64,000 bases of DNA from Harmothoe impar (GCA_947462335.1 OX381720.1:63757946-63821945), one strand, 5' to 3'. Positions 47,470 to 56,456 are shown, counted from the stretch's first letter. A program made the numbers and translations. The notes: generated by a model from the sequence alone, not told the origin.

Positions 47470-48680
47470 TGAAACTGCCGACAAGGATCTCGATAGTTAT
47501 ATATAGACGGGTTCTTGAGTGTAGGCACAGGTCAGATTGTCACTTGGTGGGGATTGGACTTAAGACACGGTGTCAGATTGTGGGGTTATTATTGATTCCA
47601 CTACATGAAACTGGCCACGAGGATCTTGATTTACAGAGTGCTTTTGAGTGTAGGCAAAGGGTCAGATTGGCACTCGGTGGATGCTGGACACCACAGCTAT
47701 AGTCAAAAACCTAGGGAGTCACAATCTGGCAGGTTGAAATGGAGTGCAGCCGACCCCTTTAAGCTATAGTAATGCGCAGGCTTTTTTCGCTAAAAAGGGG
47801 TGCATTTCTTTTGGTCCCCCCTTAAGAAGGTTCCCCTCTGCAAGGGGTCCAAAAAAATTTGGTGCCCCTCCAAATCCCCCCGGATGTTGTTAAAAAAAGG
47901 CAACTCCCTTAGGCTTGATTGTTTAAGAAGTACAGCACGTGTTACTATAAAGTGGTTGGAAAACGTGTGAAAAACAATCCACCTTGGCCCTGTGCTGTAC
48001 TGCCCTGCTGTTGGAATGCCCATAGCCTTGTATATACTATGTAGGCCTGTATAGTACTGACAACACTGACACTTAGTTAATGCACTTGGATAAGTAGTTC
48101 CACCAGTGTAGTCTGAATAACATTCTAAAGTTGATTTTGGGCTGCAGATGATTATAAATCCACAAACATACTCGTCCCCAATACAACCACTGTGTCTAAA
48201 GTCTAAACCCCTATAAGTGACAATCTAGGCCCATGCCTACACTCAAAAATGCTCCGTATGACATTCCAGATCCTCGTCGCCAGTTTCATGTAGTGTAATC
48301 AATATTAACACCACGCCAAGCAATCATCTAACACTGAGTGTAAAGTCTGAACCCAACTCAGTGACAATCTCGGCCATGCCTACACTCAAAACCCCTCTGT
48401 ATAACAATCTAGATCCTCATCGCCAATTTCATATAGTGGAATCAATAGTAACCCGGCACCAAGAGACAATCTGACGCAGCTAATAAAGTTGAAACCCCAC
48501 CAGGAGACAAGCTGATCCCGTACATATACTCAGAAACCCCTCTGTATAACAATCTAGATCCTCATCGCCAGTTTCATGTAGTGAAATCAATATTAACACC
48601 GCGCAAAGTGACAATCAGACACCACTTCTAAAGTCTAGAGCCCACCGACATTAAAGTCTAAACCCTACAACTGACAATCT
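47470..48680. repeat. Inverted clusters of a roughly 150-170-bp repeat
   Basis: At 47470-47700 two units read GAAACTGGCCACGAGGATCT and TTGAGTGTAGGCA in the plus direction. At 48195-48680 about three units read the inverse (CTACACTCAAAA, TAGATCCTCATCGCCAGTTTC). They flank a unique stretch with the TTGGTCCCCCCTT-type repeat at 47800-47890. The layout resembles the ends of a non-autonomous transposon. Confidence 0.55.
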
Positions 48681-49307
48681 GCTCCTGTGCCTTCAAACGG
48701 GGGAGGAGGGATCAAGATTACTTTCAGCTAATCATAGGGGGGAGGTCAGGAAAAAGGGTTTTGGAAAATCCACCAAGATCCCACCCTCCCCCTGCCCATC
48801 CCAGATAGGCTGCCCATTTGATAAATGACTCAGGCTTCAGGCTTAAATATGTCTAGCAGGCCCTAATAGCAATTTTTCAGTCAATATAGGTCTGGTGGCT
48901 CAGCTTACAGGCTAGACCAAGGTGGCCTAATCAGCAATCATTTGCCCTTCTCGAGACATTGTCCAGACCTGATCTTACATTATAAGAAATGATCAACACA
49001 TGCCAACACATATTTAAAGTTTGGGGCTCCCCTAGACTCACTACCATAATACAAACAGAAGCACAAGATGCATACTCTAGGCCTACTTATAAACAATGAC
49101 AATTAACAAAATGGTTAAGCTACCTGCAAATATGTAACCCCCAAATAACAGTGGGCCAAGTTTCTCGGAGGGGGGGGCTAGTAGGTTAGGCCAAGGACTA
49201 CGGAAGGGCTATATAAGATAGGAGAGTAAAGGCACTCATTTCGGACGCTCCTTGACAATGAAGATGTGATCACTTTTGCCTGTTGAAATAAACACCTATG
49301 TAAGATG
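48681..49307. other. Non-coding host flank of the outer Polinton
   Basis: No gene or clear repeat is recognised. It ends at AAGATG (49302-49307), the presumed 6-bp target site of the outer Polinton. Confidence 0.4.
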
Positions 49308-49737
49308 AGTAGTATAGTATGTATCGGAACGGGACTATAGTTAAGTACTGTTTATTACTCAATCGACATGCAGCCAATCAGAGGCCTCCATTTGGTCACG
49401 TGACCGGAAGTGACCTACTTAGGGGATTAGTGGTGCATTCTGGGTAACCCTGCAGCCAATCAGAGGCCACCATTTGGTCACGTGACCGGAAGTGACCTAC
49501 TTAGGGGATTAGTGGTGCATTCTGGGTAACCTACTGACCTACTTAGGGGACCGGAAGTGACGTCATATGACCTCATTGAGGATCACGTGACCGGAAGTGA
49601 CCTGATTGATCACGTGAGCGGAAGAAGAAGTTTTTTGTTTAGGAAGTGAGGGTCTTTAGGATCACGTGACTGGAAGCGACGTCGTCACATGAGTGAAGCT
49701 TTAAGAGACTGCGCGACTTACTAGTAAAAGAAGACGT
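49308..49737 (+). repeat. Left terminal region (TIR) of the outer Polinton
   Basis: The first 100 bp or so match the inner element's TIR, then the sequences diverge. A 78-bp unit beginning CAGCCAATCAGAGGCC is present twice in tandem (from about 49372 and 49451). The region carries repeated CCAAT, GTCACGTGAC, ACCGGAAGTGAC and one GTGACGTCAT. The inner TIR boundary cannot be set because the right TIR is not in the window. Confidence 0.75.
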
Positions 49738-49837
49738 ATGAAAATAAAAACACAACAATATTTTTTTTTATTTATTTATTTTTCAATCTTGATAAACACT
49801 CTATTTTTGAAAAGATGCACACGCTTATTATTTTTTT

Positions 49838-51919
49838 TCATATCTCTAAAGGACTCGTTGTCACACCGTCAGAATGCACGCGACGCTTATAATACAAGTA
49901 GCGCACGCCGTCTTTCTCTATGGTGTAGGTGACCATTTTGTTTCGCACCACTTTGAAGTTTCTATTTACAGCAATGAGAGTTTTTCGTTGGCGAAGAACA
50001 TCCAAGAAGTCGTCTGGTTCCTGAGGGTTTTGTTTCTTCTGTACGCCTTTTGCACTCCATTTTTTGGATTTTCTTTCACCGGTGTCGCTGACTCGATCGT
50101 AGCAAATGTAAGTCTTAGGGTTGAGACTTAGGATCCCGTCACCTTCCCACTCCGCTTTCATAAGCCCCGAAGTTCTCAGATCGTGAAGGTACCGTCTCTC
50201 ACAACATCCGCCGGGCGGCGGACACCATTCTCGCACTCTTTCCGTTTTTGTCTTCACGAAAAGCTCTAAGTGATCGTCGCACACCGCTGTCGGAAGCCAC
50301 TTTCGTTTCTCTCTGAAGTACGTCTCTCTCAGGCGAGGTTTGACTAGGTCATCCAACGTGTCACCGCTGAGAGCCATGTAAAGACTGTCGGTGTCCATTT
50401 GACAAAGGGCATAATCGCGCCGATCGACGAATCTATCCAAGAAGTCGTATGTGAACTCTAACACTTTCAACTTTGCGTACTGGTATACCATGAACCCTAT
50501 TTGAATAGGGAGGTTGTTCTTGACTGTTTTCGGTTGTAGTTCGACTTCAAACAGATCGGAACTCAACTCGGACCCCTTTTTGAAGCGCCACGAATTGGCC
50601 AATAGTTCGAACTTCCGACTGTCAGTGTATCTCACCGCCGTGTGTTTTTCTTTGTTGCAGATTGTTTTACCGTACGTAGCGTTTCCCATTAACTTGTAAC
50701 AGTCTGACAGAATTTTCTCGTTCTCGTTCACGTCGCCACGTCTTCGCGCCGCCGTTACTTCGTCCGCGAAACCGGCAAAGGAGCGTTTAGGTAGGTATTC
50801 TACCACCAGCTGTACTTTGGTGACTATCAAACCGTGCTCTAAATACCACTTGAGAAGCGGCGTTCCCAAGAGAATATTTTTTCCGTGGTAACTCCCTATC
50901 AGACATCTCTGAGGCGTGTTCAACAGCTTTTCTTCCTGCGCAAAGTCTGACATGTGAGGTCCTATGTCCGATTTTGAAACGGTCGCGTTCTTGAAAACGG
51001 GGGTCATTTCTTCGAAGTAGTCTCGTAGGTGAGGCGGCGTAGTGATGTCCACTTGAACTAAACCGAACATTTTCTCCTCTTTCACAGCGGAAAGGATGTC
51101 GCTCTCGCTCATCGCGTTTCGAGACACTTTCAAAGCGTCAACCTTCCAGCGTTGTTGGGAGGCCTTGACCCGCTCATCTCGACGCTTCATCTCTCGCACT
51201 CCCACACGACGACCAGCTTGTGACCTAGCGCTTTCAAGTAAGCGCTTACTCTGGTCGTTCTGTCGCGTCTCTCCTCTCTCAGTGAAGCGCACTGATATCG
51301 GTGCGACGGTATGCACTCGTGAGCGTGGAACCAACACCCGTGAAACTGGAAAACCGTATTAGAGGCCGCGTGAAACCCGTCCACGCGAATTCTCCGACAG
51401 CCTACAACCATCTCGCCGCCGTTCAAAGAGTGGCGCAGTTTCACGTCGCGGTCGTGCTCTACGAAGCGTAACCACTCCAAAGCGCTGTGAGAGTTTCTTT
51501 GCCTAATTTCGGGCTTGAACTCGGTCTCGGGCCGTCTCACCGCGTAATAGCCCGTGCAGTGCGCTTCGCTCATGCAGCGCAAGTACAGAGAGTTAGCGTC
51601 TAGTCCTAGGATGTGTTGGCACCCGCTTCTTCGCCGTACTTGTGCTCCCTTATCCGCGTGGTGCCCTTCTCATGAAATCTATGGAAGATGATGGAAGGAC
51701 CGCCGACTAGATTTTCTTTGATCAGAGCGTGGAGGACGGCGTCGAACTGGGGGAACGTTGTGAACGCGTCTTCTAGGTTTTGGAAGAGGAACCGTAAAGT
51801 CAAACCGGCGAGAGAAACTCCGTCTTTCAACATGTCAGTGCCGCGATCTTGGAAAAATTTAGCGTGATTTTTCAGAGCTTCTATGAAAGGTTTGACGTCT
51901 TTGTTGTTGTAGTGGATCA
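49838..51919 (-). pseudogene. Polinton DNA polymerase B, C-terminal part
   Basis: Family-B protein-primed polymerase, used to copy the element's linear DNA. Three minus-strand segments in three frames follow one another: 51606-51920, a segment through 51187-51582, and one to the stop at 49838. Breaks lie near 51620 and 51190. Visible motifs are LDANSLYL (motif A, just past the first break), CYKLMGNATYGKT (motif B) and CQMDTDSLYMAL (motif C, with the catalytic Asp pair). The C-terminus ends 100 bp inside the outer TIR region. The N-terminal exonuclease half is at 62754-64000, displaced by the inner Polinton. With two frame breaks, a stop and the insertion, the gene is dead. Confidence 0.9.
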
Positions 51920-51925
51920 AGTAGT
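51920..51925 (+). repeat. Target-site duplication AGTAGT, left copy (inner Polinton)
   Basis: AGTAGT here and at 62748-62753 directly flank the inner element. Polintons characteristically duplicate 6 bp. The polymerase frame is continuous across the site when one copy is counted. The duplicated hexamer is the same as the first six bases of the TIR. Confidence 0.9.
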
Positions 51926-52318
51926 AGTAGTATAGTATGTATCGGAACGGGACTATAGTTAACTACTGTTTATTACTCAATCGATATGCAGCCAATCAGA
52001 GGCCGCCATTTGGTCACGTGACCCGTTGCCATGGTAACGTGACCTACTTAGGGCTCTCAGCCAATCAGAAGCCAGCATTCTGGGTGACCTACTGACCTAC
52101 TTAGAAGCTCTCAGCCAATCAGAGGCCGGCATTCTGGTAACCATGGTAACGTGACCTTCTTACGTCACGTGACCTACTTAGGCTCAGCCAATCAGAAGCC
52201 GGCATTCTGGTAACTAGGGTAACGTGACCTACTTAGGGTTTTGTTTGTAAACAACACCACGTTGCTCTCTTGTTTGTAAACAACACCACGTGACACGTGA
52301 CTGTTTGTAAACAAACAA
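51926..52318 (+). repeat. Left terminal inverted repeat of the inner Polinton
   Basis: It matches the inverse of 62356-62747 with about six substitutions and one 1-bp indel by eye. It holds four CCAATCAGA motifs (CCAAT at 51992, 52061, 52115 and 52188), CACGTG at 52015, 52166, 52287 and 52294, and RFX-type palindromes GTTGCCATGGTAAC (52025) and GTAACCATGGTAAC (52137). Confidence 0.9.
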
Positions 52319-52433
52319 CTTATATAAAGAAAAAAAAAAAAACAAGTTCCATGTTATGTTAAAATTATATTTTCAAAAAAAAGCACATCTGTTACAGCGT
52401 CTATGTGTAACTACGCGCGTTCTCATTCAAACA

Positions 52434-52976
52434 CTATAACACTATCATACCGTAGCAGCAGCAGGTAGGACTGAAAGAAAAGCAAGCGCACGAGCAGAAG
52501 CGACGACACCATTTGCACCATCCGACCATAACATCAGCAGCATCGGCAGCATCGGCAGCAGCATCGGCAGCAGCGGCAGCAGCCTCGGCAGCAGCGGTAG
52601 CAGCAGTAGCAGCAGCTGTAGCAGCAGTAGCGTGAGCATTAGCAACAACAGCAGCAGCGACAGTAGCAAGGGCGGCAGAGCGGGCACTAGCAGCGTTATC
52701 AGCGGCGACATCGGCAGCCGCAACAGCATCAGCAGCAGCAGCGTCGGCATCGGTGGCATGAGTAGCTGCATCGGCGGCAGCAACAGCAGCAGTCACAGCC
52801 GCAGCGGCAACAACAACAACGTCATCACAACCAGCGTCACTAACAGCCGCAGTAAATGCAGCAGTAGCACGCTGAGCAGCACTAGCAGCAGCAGTAGCAG
52901 AGGCTACAGCATCAGCTTCACATTCGCGCGCCGCTTCGTCATTCCGCTTCATGTCACGGTAGCAACTTTCCATCAT
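52434..52976 (-). CDS. Alanine-rich protein with Cys/aromatic tail, about 180 aa
   Basis: The start chosen is the ATG at 52976, because a TATA-like box at 53086-53094 would place the transcription start near 53060. An upstream frame without ATG adds a Leu run translated from a microsatellite. After a short charged N-terminus (MMESCYRDMKRNDEAAREC) come about 120 residues composed mainly of Ala with Asp, Thr and Val, encoded by imperfect GCT/GCC repeats, then WCKWCRRFCSCACF and a hydrophobic end. No family is recognised. The Cys-rich tail could suit membrane association. It may be a repeat expansion rather than a functional gene. Confidence 0.35.
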   Translation of the reverse strand: MMESCYRDMKRNDEAARECEADAVASATAAASAAQRATAAFTAAVSDAGCDDVVVVAAAAVTAAVAAADAATHATDADAAAADAVAAADVAADNAASARSAALATVAAAVVANAHATAATAAATAATAAAEAAAAAADAAADAADAADVMVGWCKWCRRFCSCACFSFSPTCCCYGMIVL

Positions 52977-53003
52977 GGGGATCTGCAAATTGAGGCGCGG
53001 TGC

Positions 53004-53045
<42 letters not shown>

Positions 53046-53085
53046 CGTGAACGATGACGACGATGCCGAATACGGTTTCACTCCC

Positions 53086-53094
53086 CCTTATATA
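53086..53094 (-). promoter_or_regulatory. TATA-like box upstream of the Ala-rich gene
   Basis: TATATAAGG on the minus strand, about 110 bp upstream of the ATG at 52976. Confidence 0.4.
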
Positions 53095-53595
53095 CCCTTA
53101 CTCCCCCCTTTTTTTCAAGCCACCGGCCAGCTGCCCCCTCACGGCAGGTCTTTAGATCAGCCTTAAGTCGCTTACTACGCGGCTCATCATCCCTCTAATC
53201 GCATTTTCCAGCCGCCGGCCGGCTGACTGCTGACGACAGGAGAGGGTGATTTGTTTTTCTTTAGATTTAAGCCGCTTACCACACGCGCACCCTCTAGTCA
53301 CAGACAGAGTGACAGAAAGGGAGGGGGTCGCTTTGTTCACGCTACCTGTAGTTGTTTTTCTATACACACGCTGAGCCCATGACCCGCTAATCCTTTATAC
53401 AGGTAACACGCGTTCAACTAATTACTCTATTGTATGACAGTCGGTACACGGATTTAATTTTAAACCACCTTCCCATCTGGATCCATGTCTTGCGGGGTGG
53501 AAGGATCCAGCTGAAAAGCGTGATTAGGGCTTTTGTTTCTCTTATGATAGCAGCAGGTCAGCATGCGACAGCTGAAAATGTCAGACTCGCCGCTC
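53095..53595. other. Intergenic, no gene recognised
   Basis: Two related stretches (53145-53230 and 53255-53310) share AGTCGCTTAC-, GCCGGC- and TTTAGAT-type phrases. This may be the divergent promoter region between the Ala-rich gene and the rightward genes. Confidence 0.35.
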
Positions 53596-53596
53596 C

Positions 53597-53604
53597 TATA
53601 AAAG
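53597..53604 (+). promoter_or_regulatory. TATA box for the rightward small gene
   Basis: TATAAAAG within GCTCCTATAAAAGACTGAG. It lies about 230 bp upstream of the ATG at 53832. Confidence 0.5.
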
Positions 53605-53831
53605 ACTGAGATGCGTCTCTCTTTCCACACACCCTTCTACCATCGCCGCCGACACCGCCACCGCCCATCGCCAGCCGACCGCCGCCACCGCCTGCAGTCA
53701 CCGTCATCACGCCGGCAGGGAATTTCGAGCTGAGTCTGCTTATTGCTTTTTTTTTTTTTTTTTTCTTTGAGCTTTTTGTTTTTTAAAATTTTTATTTTCA
53801 CTCAGTCTTTTTTGTTTCGGAGGAAAGAAAT

Positions 53832-54128
53832 ATGGCGCTGCAGAGGGCGCGAGTTTCTAAAAGACGGTCGCGCGAACAAAGGGCCCTCCTCAACTGCCCG
53901 GCTATTTTTTTATCTCAAAGGAGAGAGCGTCACGTAGTTGAGGTTCACGCATCGCTTGAAGCGTACCGAATTCTCGAGAAATGCAAAGCTGAGCGCCATC
54001 GTCGTTATACAAGAGCGGAAAAGGAAAACGTAGCGACATGGCCGAGAGCCGTCTTCTCAGAACAGTATTTACTCTACCATTGCATAACAGCCGCTCTCAG
54101 CGCCTCTCACTCGTTGGGCGTTTCATGA
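53832..54128 (+). CDS. Small basic Polinton protein of unknown function, 98 aa
   Basis: ATG in the context AATATGG. The first 35 residues are strongly basic (RARVSKRRSREQR), and the middle is helical and charged (LEAYRILEKCKAERHRRYTRAEKEN). No family is recognised. Support for it being real: it is preceded by a clear TATA box and followed by a second TATA box for the next frame. It lies in the gene block left of the ATPase, where Polintons carry variable genes. A nucleic acid-binding or virion-associated role is only a guess. Confidence 0.45.
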   Translation: MALQRARVSKRRSREQRALLNCPAIFLSQRRERHVVEVHASLEAYRILEKCKAERHRRYTRAEKENVATWPRAVFSEQYLLYHCITAALSASHSLGVS

Positions 54129-54168
54129 AAAGAAAGAGCGCTGCTACTCTCCTCACCCTGCCTCCTCT

Positions 54169-54175
54169 TATAAAG
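54169..54175 (+). promoter_or_regulatory. TATA box upstream of the Cys-rich small gene
   Basis: TATAAAG in CCTCTTATAAAGTGAG, only 15-21 bp before the ATG at 54190. If it is used, transcription could start at or after that ATG, which makes the start codon uncertain. Confidence 0.4.
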
Positions 54176-54189
54176 TGAGAATAAGTGCT

Positions 54190-54483
54190 ATGAAACGATT
54201 CAACAAGCCGATCGGTTTCTTGGGAGCGACTGCAGCTCCCACTCGGTGGGCGCGCGTTGTGGCCGACGTGAACACGGTCTCTAAACGTTTTGACGTCGTC
54301 ACTTGTTATCCCGCATATTGCAACGCAGCCGAATTGAAGAAGATAGGGACGCACTATTTTAAACCATTCGCTCCAATATGTATTTGTCACCGCCGCGCTC
54401 ACACGCCTTATTGCTTTTTCGACACGATCGTGTCACAACACAGAAATAGAAAAAAAAGCGGCAAAGCGACAAGCTTTGCCTAA
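54190..54483 (+). CDS. Small Cys-containing Polinton protein of unknown function, 97 aa
   Basis: The start is the first ATG after the TATA box. The protein begins MKRFNKPIGFLGATAAPT and contains several Cys and His residues towards the end (ICICHRRAHTPYCFF), followed by a basic tail. No family is recognised. The frame ends just before an A-rich stretch with AATAAA-like signals (54489-54510), consistent with a 3' end. An overlapping minus-strand frame (54097-54402) is considered a shadow. Confidence 0.4.
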   Translation: MKRFNKPIGFLGATAAPTRWARVVADVNTVSKRFDVVTCYPAYCNAAELKKIGTHYFKPFAPICICHRRAHTPYCFFDTIVSQHRNRKKSGKATSFA

Positions 54484-54838
54484 ATGATCAAAAAAATAAA
54501 AAATAAAAAAAATTAATCTCCTCCTCCTCCTCCTCCTCCTCCTCCTCCTCCTCCTCCTCCTCCTCCTCCTCCTCCTCTCCCTCTTCTTTTTTTAAAAAAA
54601 ATAAATATTTGTATCAGACTCCTCTGGAGTCTGATACAAAACATTTATGACTATTGAGTGAAAATAGAATTTTATCGCAAAAAAGAAAAAGAAAAAAAAA
54701 GACACTTCTGCCGCCGCTACTGTGACACCGGCCGGAATCAATAAAAAGGTCGGCGGACTTTTCTCCACAACCATTCACTACCGACCGTTCGAGTGAGAAA
54801 CACAGCAGACAGTCAGACACACAACCGCTCTCTCACGC
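54484..54838. other. Intergenic: CTC microsatellite, perfect hairpin, ATPase leader
   Basis: A (CTC)n run spans 54518-54577. A perfect 15-bp stem with a 3-base loop spans 54608-54640 (TATCAGACTCC TCT GGAGTCTGATA core), flanked by A/T-rich sequence, and may act at a 3' end. CAATAAAAAGG at 54736 is a weak TATA-like candidate for the ATPase. Confidence 0.55.
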
Positions 54839-55579
54839 GTGCTGAAAAAAAAAAAAAAAAAAAAATGTCGAGCAGTAGAAGCAAACTTTTCACAGAAATT
54901 CATTTCTCGACTACAAGGACCCTTTAGTTGTATCATTAGCGGTCCGTCGGGTTGTGGAAAATCGCGCTTGGTGGATCAATTTCTGAGCAACGTGAACAAT
55001 TTGGTCACGCCGCCGGTGGAAAAGACTTTTTACCATTACGGCGAGTGGCAACCTCTGTTTGAAAAAATGCAAAATCAGTACGGTGTGGAATTCAGAGAAG
55101 GTCTTCCTAGCAAAGAGACTTCAGCGGGAGACGTGGAAGTAGCAGAAGACGCCTTACGACCCCACACTCTACTGATATTGGACGATCTGATGAGCAGTTC
55201 CAATCAGCAAGTGGTAGCCGACATCTTTACTAAATACTCGCATCACTGGAACGTGAGCGTCATATACATCACTCAGAACCTATTCCAGAAATCACCCGAC
55301 TTTCGAACTATGAGTCTGAACGCTCACTACATGATCGTTTTCAAGAACCCGCGCGACATGGGGCAAATAGCTAGTCTGTCTCGCCAGGTGTTTCCGTCCA
55401 ACGCGGCGGCCCTCTCTAGTATATTTACCCATGAACTCAAGCGACCTCACTCATACCTCCTTCTGGACTTCAAGCAGTCAACACCTGACGATCTGAGAAT
55501 ACGCTCCTCTTTGACGTCCATACACTCTCAGCTAGTGTTCGTACCGCTAGACAAAAAAAAGAACAAGAGAAAGCAGTAG
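54839..55579 (+). CDS. Polinton DNA-packaging ATPase (FtsK/HerA-like)
   Basis: It powers DNA packaging into the capsid in this superfamily. Walker A is ISGPSGCGKSRLV (about residues 33-45), Walker B is TLLILDDLM (about 109-117), and the sensor-like motif is VIYITQNLF. Length and motif order fit Polinton ATPases. The start is unclear: the frame has no ATG near the beginning. A run of 21 A residues (54845-54865) leads straight into an ATG at 54865, but that ATG is in another frame and hits a stop after about 20 codons. Either the start is non-ATG (CTG 54842), a frame break separates the ATG from the body, or the homopolymer length is misread. Confidence 0.9.
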   Translation: MLKKKKKKKCRAVEANFSQKFISRLQGPFSCIISGPSGCGKSRLVDQFLSNVNNLVTPPVEKTFYHYGEWQPLFEKMQNQYGVEFREGLPSKETSAGDVEVAEDALRPHTLLILDDLMSSSNQQVVADIFTKYSHHWNVSVIYITQNLFQKSPDFRTMSLNAHYMIVFKNPRDMGQIASLSRQVFPSNAAALSSIFTHELKRPHSYLLLDFKQSTPDDLRIRSSLTSIHSQLVFVPLDKKKNKRKQ

Positions 55580-55585
55580 CAAAAA

Positions 55586-55786
55586 ATGTCTTCTCATCTA
55601 CTCGAAAGACACTTTGGTACTCTCAAGCACTTAGCTAAGTGCTCGCCAAAGGACTGCTCGCATCTAATAGACTCTGGAAGCGACGATCTGATCGCAGCGT
55701 TGAGTGAGATCTGTCACAATTTACTGGTAGGGAACATCCCGCTCAGCGACAAACCGAGATGCCGGCCGTCATCCGAGATGCTTTAG
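55586..55786 (+). pseudogene. Small conserved Polinton protein, truncated 5' copy
   Basis: It starts 7 bp after the ATPase stop (MSSHLLERHFGTLKHLAKC). Residues up to PLSDK match the first part of a small protein commonly found beside the ATPase in Polintons (pattern: LLxxL...SP...I..C..NLL.GN.PL). At 55755 the sequence switches to an inserted integrase fragment, and the frame ends after about ten foreign residues. The remaining C-terminal part is found at 56097-56373 after a 113-bp duplicated segment. Confidence 0.75.
55642..55754 (+). repeat. 113-bp direct repeat, first copy
   Basis: Identical to 56097-56209. The pair brackets the integrase-derived insert, like a very long target duplication. 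Confidence 0.9.
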
Positions 55787-56096
55787 TGTCGCTGGACGCC
55801 TACACTAAACATAAACCCATTCGGAGAAAATTCGCAAGGAACAAGACTATAACCGGCGCAATCGATCAGCAGTGGCAGATAGATCTGATGGACATGCAAG
55901 CTTTGGCGTCTCACAACGACCGCTTCCGGTACGTGGTGACGGCGATCGACGTTTTCTCTAGGTACGCGTGGGCCGTTCCCATTAAATCCAAGAGCGGCGC
56001 TGATGTCACCGAGGCCTTCCGAGAGATGACAGGCACTGGCGAGAGACGACCGCGCACTGTTCAGACAGACAAGGGGAAAGAGTTTTTGAACAAGAT

Positions 56097-56209
56097 CTCG
56101 CCAAAGGACTGCTCGCATCTAATAGACTCTGGAAGCGACGATCTGATCGCAGCGTTGAGTGAGATCTGTCACAATTTACTGGTAGGGAACATCCCGCTCA
56201 GCGACAAAC
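56097..56209 (+). repeat. 113-bp direct repeat, second copy
   Basis: Identical to 55642-55754. It restores the sequence of the small conserved gene downstream of the insert. Confidence 0.9.
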
Positions 56210-56348
56210 AACTGGACAAGCTTCGAGAATCGGCTGACGTGTTGAGGGAGGTCGGCAAAAAATCTACGCCCATCAAAAAAAAGAGACGCGTCTTGGTACA
56301 AGAGGGAGGTTTCCTCATTCCGGCTCTCATAGGGATGGCCTTACCGCT

Positions 56349-56355
56349 TATAAAG
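56349..56355 (+). promoter_or_regulatory. TATA box for the gene starting at 56457
   Basis: TATAAAG in CCGCTTATAAAGAGC, inside the end of the preceding gene. A start about 30 bp downstream places the ATG at 56457, not 56370, as first in the transcript. Confidence 0.5.
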
Positions 56356-56456
56356 AGCATTCTCCGTATATGAGACACCTCATTCGACACCTACTCGCCG
56401 ACAGCACCACCACCACCACTACCGCCACCACCAGCGTCATTGCCACCGTCGTCCCC

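Larger units (their letters stand above)
55759..56373 (+). pseudogene. Chimeric frame: integrase core fragment fused to the small conserved protein
   Basis: The first 112 codons (55762-56097) copy integrase positions 57677-58012 with only two base differences. They include the first two catalytic Asp regions (QIDLMDM, QTDKGKEF) but not the Glu region. The frame then runs straight into the duplicated middle and intact C-terminus of the small conserved protein (SPKDCSHLIDSGSDD..., KKSTPIKKKRRVLVQEGGFL, a final hydrophobic helix-like segment IPALIGMALPLIKSI). The fusion is in frame, 204 residues. Whether it is expressed is unknown. Confidence 0.75.

Noticed and set aside
52632..53015. Ser-rich plus-strand frame over the trinucleotide repeats
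   Set aside because: A by-product of the AGC/GCA repeats in another frame, with no upstream promoter-like signal.
56370..56456. Upstream ATG as start of the conserved 365-residue protein
   Set aside because: It would lie at or before the transcription start implied by the TATA box at 56349 and adds only a Thr-rich run; the ATG at 56457 fits better.
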